A program made the position numbers and the translations under genes. From positions 37,062 through 101,061 of the forward strand of contig CAILHZ010000010.1 in the NCBI GenBank assembly GCA_903834135.1: a stretch of 64,000 nucleotides of DNA, written 5' to 3'. This document shows, piece after piece, positions 10,428 through 17,767 of the stretch. How positions within the stretch are numbered: position 1 is the stretch's first letter; every line of letters begins with the position of its first letter. Below the pieces are notes generated by a model. It made no database searches. It saw nothing but the letters and a program-made list of their open reading frames with translations, and was not told where the DNA came from. Source of the stretch: an uncultured Opitutia bacterium. Its GTDB lineage: Bacteria; Verrucomicrobiota; Verrucomicrobiia; Opitutales; Opitutaceae.

Positions 10428-10529
10428 CTAGTTTTCTACAAAGTAAGCCTTAAGGAAGCGCTTCAATTCACCGGACTGTGCTAGAAATTTAGCACGATTA
10501 GATTTTTTAAGACGCTTGAGGTTTTGCAT
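10428..10529 (-). CDS. Possible small basic protein (33 aa), unrecognised
   Basis: A short minus-strand frame beginning ATG at 10529 and ending TAG at 10428 encodes a Lys/Arg-rich peptide starting MQNLKRLKKSNRAKFLAQ and ending AYFVEN. The frame stays open upstream to a TTG at 10568, which would give 46 residues with the extension YLAKLPAIQWK. Codon choice (CTT, AAG, CGT) resembles neighbouring genes. It lies beyond the terminator of the KDG kinase operon and overlaps no other gene. The ATG has only a GGAAG directly against it, so initiation is uncertain. I do not recognise the family; it could be a chance frame. Confidence 0.3.
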   Translation of the reverse strand: MQNLKRLKKSNRAKFLAQSGELKRFLKAYFVEN

Positions 10530-10566
10530 CTTCCATTGAATTGCGGGGAGTTTCGCTAGGTAGCAC

Positions 10567-10600
10567 AAAAAAAGGCCCGGAGTTTTAATCTCCGAGCCTT
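10567..10600 (-). terminator. Intrinsic terminator of the KDG kinase operon
   Basis: Read on the minus strand, an 11-bp stem (AAGGCTCGGAG paired with CTCCGGGCCTT, one mismatch) with a short ATTAAAA loop is followed by a run of about seven T. It lies 25 bp past the stop of the minus-strand kinase gene and is the natural end of the 14682-10626 operon. Confidence 0.85.
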
Positions 10601-10625
10601 GTAGTAAAATAAAGTAAATTAAGAC

Positions 10626-11723
10626 TTAGCGAACAACACGGGCACTTCCACCGCCCATTACTTTTTCAACTTCTTTTTGGTTAACCATGGAGGTATCACC
10701 TGGAGTTGTCATTGCAAGAGCACCGTGTGCTGCGCCGTATTCAACAGCTTTTTGACCATCACCTGAGGATAAAAATCCGTAGATAAGGCCTGAAGCAAAA
10801 CTGTCTCCGCCGCCTACACGATCAAGAATTTCGAGTGCTTCATAATGACGGCTCTCGTGGAATTTTCCATTCATGTAGCAAATTGCACTCCAGTCATTAA
10901 CTGTAGCAGTAATGACCTTGCGAAGTGTTGTTGCTGCGACTTTGAAGTTCGGGAATTCTGCAACTGCCTTCGTGATCATCTTCTTGAAAGCATCTGTTTC
11001 AATATGACTTAAGTTTGCATCAGCACCTTCAACTTCGAAGCCAAGTGAAGCAGTGAAGTCTTCTTCATTACCGATCATCACATCTACGTAACGTGCGATT
11101 TCACGATTTACTTCCTGAGCTTTCTTAAGTCCACCGATACTCTTCCATAGCGATGGGCGGTAGTTTAGATCATAGCTTACGATTGTGCCGTGCTTCTGAG
11201 CTGCCTTAACTGCTTCAATAGTTACTGCTGCAGTTGATTCTGAAAGAGCTGCAAATATACCTCCGGTGTGTAACCAACGAACGCCTAGTTTACCAAAGAT
11301 GTGCTCCCAATCGAAGTCACCAGGCTTTAGCTGGCTTGCTGCAGTATTACCTCTGTCAGGAATGCCTACTGCTCCGCGAATGCCGAAACCTCTTTCAGTG
11401 AAGTTAAGACCGTTACGTACAGAGCGGCCAATGCCGTCATCTGCGCGCCACTTAATGTAGTCAGTATTTACTCCACCTTGCATAATGAAGTCTTCGACTA
11501 AGCGACCCACGTCATTGTCTACAAAGGCTGTGCAAACTGAAGTGCGTAGGCCAAAGCATTTTTTAAGACCGCGTGCGACATTGTATTCGCCGCCGCCTTC
11601 CCAGACTTTGAATTCACGCGCAGTGCGGATTCTGCCCTCGCCTGGATCTAGGCGGAGCATAACTTCTCCAAGAGAAATCTCGTCGAATGTACAAGTGTTA
11701 GCAGGTTTAATTTTTAGGCTCAT
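10626..11723 (-). CDS. kdgK: PfkB family sugar kinase, probable 2-keto-3-deoxygluconate kinase
   Basis: A 365-residue ribokinase/PfkB-fold kinase. The N-terminal half has the substrate-loop glycine cluster EGGGEYNVARGL (about 42-54). The C-terminal signature DRVGGGDSFASG near 306-317 carries the catalytic Asp and anion-hole glycines; the DRVGGGD form is common in 2-keto-3-deoxygluconate kinases. The expected reaction is ATP-dependent phosphorylation of KDG to KDPG, which a KDPG aldolase (not in this window) would split. It is the last gene of a four-gene minus-strand operon, 12 bp after uppP. The UxuA-like and GH105 genes elsewhere in the window support uronate catabolism. Substrate is inferred from motif and context only. 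Confidence 0.8.
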   Translation of the reverse strand: MSLKIKPANTCTFDEISLGEVMLRLDPGEGRIRTAREFKVWEGGGEYNVARGLKKCFGLRTSVCTAFVDNDVGRLVEDFIMQGGVNTDYIKWRADDGIGRSVRNGLNFTERGFGIRGAVGIPDRGNTAASQLKPGDFDWEHIFGKLGVRWLHTGGIFAALSESTAAVTIEAVKAAQKHGTIVSYDLNYRPSLWKSIGGLKKAQEVNREIARYVDVMIGNEEDFTASLGFEVEGADANLSHIETDAFKKMITKAVAEFPNFKVAATTLRKVITATVNDWSAICYMNGKFHESRHYEALEILDRVGGGDSFASGLIYGFLSSGDGQKAVEYGAAHGALAMTTPGDTSMVNQKEVEKVMGGGSARVVR

Positions 11724-11735
11724 GAGTAAAAAAAG

Positions 11736-12599
11736 TTATAGACCAGTTCCAGCTAGAATGAAAATAAGAGCTGAAGCTGCAAGGCAGTAGAAGCCAAAGT
11801 AGCTCCAGCGCCCCTGAACAAGAAAACGGGAAAGTAATTTTAATGCAAATAATCCTGCTACAAAGCTAGCTAGCATACCGATTACGCCAGGGGTGATCAT
11901 GTGAGTGAGATGGTGAAGTTCACTTTCAGCCGATTTTAACTTCATTAGTCTTAAGAGTTCTCGAAGGACTACTGCAGGAGTAAGAATCACAGCTAACAGA
12001 AAGCTAAAGGCTTCAGAGGCTTCTTTACTACTGCCTAAAATAAGACCCGTTGAAATCGTTCCACCTGACCTAGAAAATCCTCTAAATGGTAGACTAAGGC
12101 CTTGGACAATTCCCATAGCAAGTGCTGAGGTTGCGCTAAGATTAGTACTCTGTGATTGCGACATTCTAAAGCGAGATGCCATCAAAATAAAGACACCCGC
12201 TGCTGCTAGAGCTGTTGCAACAAGAGGGAGTTGACCAAAGAGCTCTTCGATTTGTCCTGTTCCTGTATTTTGAAGAAATAATTTTTCTATTCCCTTCATC
12301 AAGCCCAAACCAACGATTCCAGTCAGTGCTGTTGCTACACCTGCATGGATTGCTGTTTTTATAAAAACGCCTTGGCTTGAAAAATAAGCCTTCATCCAAG
12401 ATTTCCAAAAATACACAAGAACTGCAAACATCGTTCCTGTATGAAGCATCACCAGTAGAAACGTTGCCTCTGGACTAGACGGATCTATGCCCATTAATTT
12501 CTCAGCAACAATTACGTGTGCTGAGCTAGAGACAGGCAGTAGTTCAGCAGCCCCTTGCACCAACCCTAAGATGATGATCTGCAAGAGGCCTATTGGCAT
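11736..12599 (-). CDS. uppP: Undecaprenyl-diphosphatase UppP (BacA type)
   Basis: A 287-residue polytopic membrane protein of the BacA/UppP family that removes a phosphate from undecaprenyl diphosphate to recycle the lipid carrier for peptidoglycan and other surface polymers. Both signature loops are present: QGAAELLPVSSSAH at residues 15-28 and LPFRGFSRSGGT at 170-181, holding the conserved Glu, Ser and Arg residues. About eight hydrophobic segments are visible. It sits inside a sugar/hydroxyacid catabolic operon, with 10 bp and 12 bp gaps to its neighbours, which is an unusual place for a cell-wall gene. Bacitracin resistance is a known by-product of family overexpression. Confidence 0.9.
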   Translation of the reverse strand: MPIGLLQIIILGLVQGAAELLPVSSSAHVIVAEKLMGIDPSSPEATFLLVMLHTGTMFAVLVYFWKSWMKAYFSSQGVFIKTAIHAGVATALTGIVGLGLMKGIEKLFLQNTGTGQIEELFGQLPLVATALAAAGVFILMASRFRMSQSQSTNLSATSALAMGIVQGLSLPFRGFSRSGGTISTGLILGSSKEASEAFSFLLAVILTPAVVLRELLRLMKLKSAESELHHLTHMITPGVIGMLASFVAGLFALKLLSRFLVQGRWSYFGFYCLAASALIFILAGTGL

Positions 12600-12609
12600 G
12601 GTCTAGGAA

Positions 12610-13704
12610 TTAAACGACGACTTGTTTAAGATCGGCTTTAGCCCAAATCTTTTGGCCGCATTCAACTGCAAGTTCATTGAAGGATTCAACTTCAGCATCG
12701 CTAAAGAGTAGTCCACCAGCAGCAGCAGTTTTCTTTCCAAATTCAGCTTCAGGTTGTCCTGGGAGCATGACACTTTCATTGCCGTGACCTAGGATATCTT
12801 GAATCACTGCTTTTAAATTCTGGGATTGGTTACGACCCTTAGCAAACGCTCCTGAATTAATTGCGTCAGGATGAATCACTTGAAAGAAGAAAGCACAGGA
12901 ATGCTTTTCATCACCGTCTGTCCAGCGGCTACGCAGTGTTGGTAAAGAGCCGCCGATCATTCCGCCCACTAATTCATTGATAAGTGATAAGCCGTAGCCT
13001 TTGTGTGCACCAAAGGGTACAAGTGACACTGCTGCATTAGCATCGGTAGTTGGTTTACCGTCTTTATCTACAGCTGCATTTGGTGGAAGTGGTTTTCCCT
13101 CACGCTTTAATTGCTGAACTCTTCCCATTGCAATCACAGAGGTAGCCCAGTCAATTACGATTGGAAAACCTACTGCATCTGTAGTTGGAAAGCCCCAGCT
13201 ATGTGGGTTTGTACCAAGGGTAGGGAATTTCCCACCGAAAGGAACCACTTCAGCAAGTGCTGCAGTACAGTTTGTATAAGCGATGTAACCTTTCTTTGCA
13301 GCTTCCATCACATAGCCACCACCCCAGAGGTAGTGAAATGCATTATCTACAGAGACTGTGCCTACGCCGTACTGGTCAGCTAATTTAATTGCTGCATCCA
13401 TTGCACGGTAGGCGGTGGATTGCCCAAGCTTTTTATTTGCATTCCATACTTTAACAGCAGGAAAGCGTGTTGGCTTTTCTTCAATTTGTGCACCAGGTAC
13501 ACATCCTTTTGATCCGCTTCCAAACAAATGATCTAAGTGCAGTGCCTTAAGACCATTGTGTGTGCGAATCCCGTGACGGGAAGCTTGTGCACAGAAGCGT
13601 GCACCTTCTGCAGCTTCATCAGCTAGGTAACCGCGTTTGCGGTAGGCAGCTTCAATTAAGCTATTGTGAAGTGATTCTGGAACTACGTTAAAGGATTCAG
13701 GCAT
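12610..13704 (-). CDS. LDH2/MDH2-type (Ldh family) NAD(P)-dependent 2-hydroxyacid dehydrogenase
   Basis: A 364-residue protein of the malate/L-lactate/ureidoglycolate dehydrogenase family, which has its own fold rather than a classical Rossmann fold. Family marks include ASRHGIRTHNGLKAL near residues 46-60, the SVDNAFHYLWGGGYV segment, GTNPHSWGFPT, and VPFGAHKGYGLSLINELVGG in the C-terminal half. Members reduce or oxidise 2-keto/2-hydroxy acids such as malate, sulfolactate (ComC), 2,3-diketogulonate (YiaK) or ureidoglycolate. Substrate cannot be told from sequence. It lies 18 bp after a D-isomer-specific hydroxyacid dehydrogenase and 10 bp before uppP, suggesting coupled use with the former. 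Confidence 0.85.
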   Translation of the reverse strand: MPESFNVVPESLHNSLIEAAYRKRGYLADEAAEGARFCAQASRHGIRTHNGLKALHLDHLFGSGSKGCVPGAQIEEKPTRFPAVKVWNANKKLGQSTAYRAMDAAIKLADQYGVGTVSVDNAFHYLWGGGYVMEAAKKGYIAYTNCTAALAEVVPFGGKFPTLGTNPHSWGFPTTDAVGFPIVIDWATSVIAMGRVQQLKREGKPLPPNAAVDKDGKPTTDANAAVSLVPFGAHKGYGLSLINELVGGMIGGSLPTLRSRWTDGDEKHSCAFFFQVIHPDAINSGAFAKGRNQSQNLKAVIQDILGHGNESVMLPGQPEAEFGKKTAAAGGLLFSDAEVESFNELAVECGQKIWAKADLKQVVV

Positions 13705-13722
13705 AAAATAAAAGGCTTAAGC

Positions 13723-14682
13723 TTACTTCAAGTTGGCTTGTGCGTGGGGTGGTTTACCCGCAAGAAATAGCGTTAAATTTTCTACAGCACAGCAGGCTTG
13801 GCGTTGTACGGATTCGTACGTACGTGAACCAATGTGTGGCGTGATAATACAGTTAGGTAATCCTAAGAGTGGATGATTCTTCTGAGGTGGCTCTTCATCG
13901 AGCACATCTGTGCAGTACGCAAACAGTGGGTTTGCTTTTAAGATTTCAACCATGGCCTCTGTGTCGACTAATTCACCGCGTGCACAATTTACAATGATTG
14001 CTTCCTTCTTCATTAACTTGAGCGAATCTTTGTTAATCATGTGACGGGTTTCGTCACTTAAGTTTGTATGAAGAGAAATGATATCAGCGACTTTAAAGAT
14101 TTCTTTTAAGTCTGTGTAGCGCTTAATGCCAAATTCTTGTGAGAGCGTATCTGGCCAGTAAATATCATAGCCAACGATAGTCATACCGAATGCTTTAGCG
14201 CGTATGGCGACTTCTTTACCGATACGACCTAGTCCGATGATTGCGATAGTTTTACCAGCAATTTCATGACCGGTCATACGTTTCCATTCACCTTTTGCTA
14301 CTGCGTTTGCTGAAGCAATTAAGTGACGTACGGAAGCAAGCATTAAGGAGAACGTATGTTCAGCAACGGTTGTGTGATTTACGCCAGGCGTAAAAAGAAC
14401 AGGAATTTTATATTCTGTAGCACACTTCACATCGATTTTATCTAAACCGATACCGTATTTACTAATTACTTTTAAACGAGGAAGTGATTTTTCAATAACT
14501 GCACGTGTAATTGCATCGTCGCCACATAAGAAGGCATCAAATTGGCCAGCAAGTTCTAGCATTCTTGACTCAGGCAGCGGGCCACGCTCGCGAACGACTT
14601 CAACGCCCGATTTTTGCAGAAGTTCGTGGTGAACGCCTGGAGTGTCTTGAAAAGAAGTGGTGGTGAGAAGAACACGTGTCAT
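13723..14682 (-). CDS. D-isomer-specific 2-hydroxyacid dehydrogenase (PGDH-like, no ACT domain)
   Basis: A 319-residue NAD-dependent dehydrogenase. The nucleotide-binding GLGRIG is at residues 151-156 with Asp173 at the end of the second strand (NAD rather than NADP preference is expected). The catalytic residues are Arg235 in NCARGE, a Glu near 263-264 in LDEEPP, and His283 in TPHIGS. It is too short for a SerA with a regulatory ACT domain, so 3-phosphoglycerate is not the obvious substrate; hydroxypyruvate, glyoxylate or sulfolactate (SlcC belongs to this family) are alternatives. It is the first gene of the minus-strand operon leading to the LDH2-type enzyme, UppP and KDG kinase. Confidence 0.87.
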   Translation of the reverse strand: MTRVLLTTTSFQDTPGVHHELLQKSGVEVVRERGPLPESRMLELAGQFDAFLCGDDAITRAVIEKSLPRLKVISKYGIGLDKIDVKCATEYKIPVLFTPGVNHTTVAEHTFSLMLASVRHLIASANAVAKGEWKRMTGHEIAGKTIAIIGLGRIGKEVAIRAKAFGMTIVGYDIYWPDTLSQEFGIKRYTDLKEIFKVADIISLHTNLSDETRHMINKDSLKLMKKEAIIVNCARGELVDTEAMVEILKANPLFAYCTDVLDEEPPQKNHPLLGLPNCIITPHIGSRTYESVQRQACCAVENLTLFLAGKPPHAQANLK

Positions 14683-14740
14683 GGAGGGTTTATTGAACGC
14701 CTTTAAGGACTGTTTGAAAAGTATAAATATGCCTCTTTTT

Positions 14741-14751
14741 TATACAGTATA
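14741..14751. promoter_or_regulatory. Palindrome in divergent promoter region
   Basis: TATACAGTATA is a perfect 11-base palindrome in the middle of the 165-bp region between the divergent hydroxyacid dehydrogenase operon and the GlcD-type gene. It could be an operator or a pair of overlapping -10 elements. No well-spaced -35 box is seen on either strand, so this is tentative. Confidence 0.25.
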
Positions 14752-14847
14752 GTACCAATGAAAGTAGAAAGAACCATAATAGGCCTTATGACTTTGCAAA
14801 CCAGAAGTGAGTACTCATGACTAAAGAGGTTGGAATTATCCTAAGAT

Positions 14848-16305
14848 ATGCCATCACTTGGCTCTTGTATGAAGCGCCATTTAGTAGCCACCCGAGCCCT
14901 TAAGCGTTTACTTGGTGAAAAGGTCGTAAAGACCGACACTAAATCTCTGCACGCAGCTTCCTTTGATGGAATTAAATTAGTTTTTTTACCCGAGGCAGTT
15001 ATTTTCCCACGTAACAATACAGATATTGGTAAAGTACTTAAATTGGCGAATGTGCACCGTGTTGCGCTTACTGTACGTGGTAGGGGCAGTTCACTCACAG
15101 GTTCTGCAGCTCCTATTAAGGGAGGCTGGGTGCTTGATCTACTTAAATTAAATAAGATCGAAATTGATGATGAGGTTGGTTTAGCTCGGGTTGGCCCTGG
15201 TGCTAATATAGCGCAAATCCATAGTAAGGCAGAAGCCCTAGGGTGGTTTTATCCACCTGATCCTGCCTCTAAAGAATTTTGTACGATAGGCGGAAATATT
15301 GCCTGTAATGCGGGTGGTATGCGCGGCGGAAAATACGGAGTCACACGGGATTTCGTTTTAGCTCTGAAGGGATTTCTTCCTACAGGAGAATATGTCGAGT
15401 GGGGGACCCCAACGCGTAAATATTCAGCTGGATTTAATTTACGTGATTTGTGGATTGGCTCTGAAGGAATGTTAGGAGTGATCACAGAAGCTACACTTCG
15501 TCTTGTACCAAAGCCTCAGGCAAATTGGACACTGCTACTTGCCTACGATAATGAAGTCAGTGCCTTTAAAGCAGTCCGTGATTTATTTGCTTCAAAGCTT
15601 CAGCCTTCCATTTGTGAATTCCTGGACCGCTACTCTGTTTTATGTGCAGAAAGAGCGACCGGTAAAACCGTCTTTAAGGGACAAGCTGGAAAACCTGTCG
15701 TATTGCTTGAGTTTGCCGGTTCACAGGCTGAATTAGATGGCCTAAATGACCAGGTCCTTGCGTGGGCTAAGAAACACGCCTTGGCCTACCGGGTTGCAGA
15801 ATCTAAGGAGGAAACTGAGCAACTATGGCAAGTCAGGCGTAAATGTTCGGGCGCTATGTTCGAATTAGGGGATGCTAAGCTTAATGAGGACATTGTAGTC
15901 CCAATGAGACAGTATGTCCCTTTTATTAAGTTTCTGGATTCGCTTAGGAAGAGTTCCGGCTTATCTATACCTACTTTCGGTCATTTAGGGGATGGAAACC
16001 TCCATGTTAACATCATGTATCATTCAGCTATAAAAGCGGAATGTAAGTCGGCCGAAAAAGCAGTTAAACAGTTGATGATGAAAGTTGTACAACTTGGCGG
16101 CGCTATCTCTGGCGAGCATGGAATAGGGCTCGCAAAGAGCCCCTTTTTGAGGATTCAGCATAGGGAAGCTCAAGTGAAGGCAATGTATGCTATAAAACGG
16201 GCTTTAGACCCCAAGGGAATCCTTAATCCGGGTAAGATGTTCGAGGTCTTTGAGGTGTGGAAACACAAGAAACTAGTGATTAAGTTGCCCTGGGATCATA
16301 AGTGA
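14848..16305 (+). CDS. FAD-binding 2-hydroxyacid dehydrogenase (GlcD / D-lactate dehydrogenase family)
   Basis: A 485-residue flavoprotein of the vanillyl-alcohol-oxidase/PCMH superfamily. The FAD-binding half (about residues 50-220) includes TVRGRGSSLTGSAAP, PPDPASKEFCTIGGNIACNAGG and KYGVTRDF. The C-terminal FAD-oxidase half carries HLGDGNLHVNIMY and GEHGIGLAK, the usual active-site and flavin-contact motifs of glycolate oxidase subunit GlcD and D-lactate dehydrogenases. It oxidises a D-2-hydroxyacid and passes electrons to the respiratory chain or a partner. No GlcE or GlcF homologue is adjacent, so a stand-alone D-lactate-type enzyme is more likely. An internal ATG at 14869 is an alternative start. 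The gene is divergent from the hydroxyacid dehydrogenase operon. Confidence 0.85.
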   Translation: MPSLGSCMKRHLVATRALKRLLGEKVVKTDTKSLHAASFDGIKLVFLPEAVIFPRNNTDIGKVLKLANVHRVALTVRGRGSSLTGSAAPIKGGWVLDLLKLNKIEIDDEVGLARVGPGANIAQIHSKAEALGWFYPPDPASKEFCTIGGNIACNAGGMRGGKYGVTRDFVLALKGFLPTGEYVEWGTPTRKYSAGFNLRDLWIGSEGMLGVITEATLRLVPKPQANWTLLLAYDNEVSAFKAVRDLFASKLQPSICEFLDRYSVLCAERATGKTVFKGQAGKPVVLLEFAGSQAELDGLNDQVLAWAKKHALAYRVAESKEETEQLWQVRRKCSGAMFELGDAKLNEDIVVPMRQYVPFIKFLDSLRKSSGLSIPTFGHLGDGNLHVNIMYHSAIKAECKSAEKAVKQLMMKVVQLGGAISGEHGIGLAKSPFLRIQHREAQVKAMYAIKRALDPKGILNPGKMFEVFEVWKHKKLVIKLPWDHK

Positions 16306-16380
16306 CCTAAATAACTTATCATCAGCTTGTTCGTAAAATAGCAGTGAGGTTTTGGGCTGAGCTAAATTAAACCCGTACTG

Positions 16381-16482
16381 ACTGCCGCTAGCCTTGACAA
16401 GGTTTGCGGGCGTTCGGTAGTTTATACGACTCACTCAAACTCACTTAACAGAGAGGTGGGCCCTTCGGCCCGCTTTTTTTTT
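16381..16482 (+). promoter_or_regulatory. Structured leader and candidate attenuator ahead of nusA
   Basis: The untranslated stretch before nusA can fold into a hairpin (ACTGCCG 16381-16387 with CGGTAGT 16415-16421, one G-U pair; an inner CCTT/AAGG stem 16392-16402). It is followed by the intrinsic terminator at 16456-16482. GCGGGC at 16406-16411, in the internal loop, is an exact complement of the terminator 3' arm GCCCGC at 16468-16473, so an alternative antiterminator pairing is possible. NusA itself enhances intrinsic termination, so autoregulation is a reasonable inference. Transcription start is unknown. Confidence 0.4.
16456..16482 (+). terminator. Intrinsic terminator in the nusA leader
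   Basis: A seven-base-pair stem GTGGGCC/GGCCCGC (one G-T wobble) with a four-base CTTC loop is followed by nine T. It ends only 20 bases before the nusA ATG. It may simply close the upstream GlcD-type gene (stop at 16305) or act as an attenuator of the translation/transcription-factor operon. Confidence 0.85.
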
Positions 16483-16502
16483 CCACTTTTCCACACATCA
16501 CC

Positions 16503-17726
16503 ATGAGCAGCGAAATACTTTCCGTTCTCGAATATATGGAGAAAGAGAAGGGCATTCCACGGGCGGACATGATCGCCACGATTGCGAATGCACTTAAAAC
16601 TGCCGCCCAAAAGGGTGTAAGTTCAGGCCAAGAGCTTAAGATCGATATCAATCCTAAGAACGGCCAACTTCATGCATGGTCCATCCTTAAGGTTGTGGAC
16701 TCAGTAAGTAACCCACGCATGGAGATCCATGTTGAAAAAGCTCAGGCTCTTAAGCCAGGTGCTATCCTTGGAGACTTAATTGAGAAAGAGATCGATCCTT
16801 CTTCTTTAGGACGTATTGCGGCACAAACAGCACGTCAGGCTGTGATGCAACGCTTACGCCAATTTGAAAAAGATCGTATCTATGACGACTTTAAAGATCA
16901 GATCGGTAATATTGTTACCGGTACGGTTCGCCGTCGTGAGCGAAATGATATTTATATCGATTTAGGTAAAGCTGAGGCAGTGATGCCTGGTAAAGAGCAG
17001 ATGCCTGGTGAAGAATTTCAACCAGGTGATCGTATTCGTAGTCTCTTACTTGAAATCGAGAGTACCCCACGTGGGCCAGAAATTATTTTAAGTCGTGCAT
17101 CTCCTAAGTTTGTACGCCGCTTATTTGAACTCGAAGTCACTGAGATTGCTGATGGTACAGTGAAAATCGAAGCCTTTGCACGTGAACCTGGTTACCGTAC
17201 AAAGATTGCAGTCACGAGTGCTGATCCTAAGGTGGATCCAGTCGGTGCTTGCGTAGGCTCTCGTGGTGCTCGTGTAAAAACGATTGTCCGTGAATTAGCC
17301 GGTGAGAAAATTGATATCATCAAATTCTTTGCTGATCCTCGCGAAATGGTAATCGAAGCTTTAAAGCCTGCGGTACCACGTGACATCACTTTGGATGAAA
17401 AAAATCATCGCATCATTCTTAAAGTAGCCACTGACGATCTTGCTGTTGCAATTGGCCGTAAGGGTCAAAATGCACGCTTAACATCTCGTCTACTTGGATG
17501 GCGCTTAGATATCGAAGAATTTAAGGCAGCTGGAGATGATCCACGCGGTAACGCAGTGTCTTTATTAGTGAAAGCGTTCGAACTCGATCCTATCATTGCA
17601 GGCCGTTTAGTCGACATGGGAATTAATTCTCCTGCCGCATTTGAAGGTGTTGCAGCTGAAGATTTAGTAGGCGGCGGTTTTACTGACGAAGAAGCAAAAG
17701 AGATTATTGTTCGCGTCACGCCATAA
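16503..17726 (+). CDS. nusA: Transcription termination/antitermination factor NusA
   Basis: A 407-residue NusA: an N-terminal RNA-polymerase-binding domain (about 1-125), an S1 domain starting near 135 ([20 protein letters not shown]) and two KH domains (about 230-345, with [19 protein letters not shown] and [17 protein letters not shown]). A short C-terminal helix-hairpin-helix segment ends at [15 protein letters not shown]. It modulates pausing, termination and antitermination. It opens a translation-machinery operon with infB 41 bp downstream. RimP, which often precedes nusA, is missing here; the upstream gene is unrelated. There is no Shine-Dalgarno sequence before the ATG, and a terminator hairpin lies 20 bases upstream. 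Confidence 0.96.
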   Translation: MSSEILSVLEYMEKEKGIPRADMIATIANALKTAAQKGVSSGQELKIDINPKNGQLHAWSILKVVDSVSNPRMEIHVEKAQALKPGAILGDLIEKEIDPSSLGRIAAQTARQAVMQRLRQFEKDRIYDDFKDQIGNIVTGTVRRRERNDIYIDLGKAEAVMPGKEQMPGEEFQPGDRIRSLLLEIESTPRGPEIILSRASPKFVRRLFELEVTEIADGTVKIEAFAREPGYRTKIAVTSADPKVDPVGACVGSRGARVKTIVRELAGEKIDIIKFFADPREMVIEALKPAVPRDITLDEKNHRIILKVATDDLAVAIGRKGQNARLTSRLLGWRLDIEEFKAAGDDPRGNAVSLLVKAFELDPIIAGRLVDMGINSPAAFEGVAAEDLVGGGFTDEEAKEIIVRVTP

Positions 17727-17767
17727 GCCCCAGCACACCCTGCACCTAAGCTACTGTTAAATTATAA

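Noticed and set aside
11485..11790. 101-residue plus-strand frame
   Set aside because: It is antisense to KDG kinase and the end of uppP, with no recognisable domain and no start signal.
13723..14682. Naming the D-isomer-specific dehydrogenase serA
   Set aside because: It lacks an ACT regulatory domain and lies in a catabolic operon, so 3-phosphoglycerate as substrate is not supported.
14817..14850. Short upstream ORF as leader peptide of the GlcD-type gene
   Set aside because: The frame differs from the main gene and the peptide has no regulatory codon run; probably chance.
16394..16428. Perfect TTGACA box as nusA promoter
   Set aside because: No good -10 box lies at 16-18 bp; the TATAC sequence is 22-23 bp away, and the box falls inside the leader hairpin.
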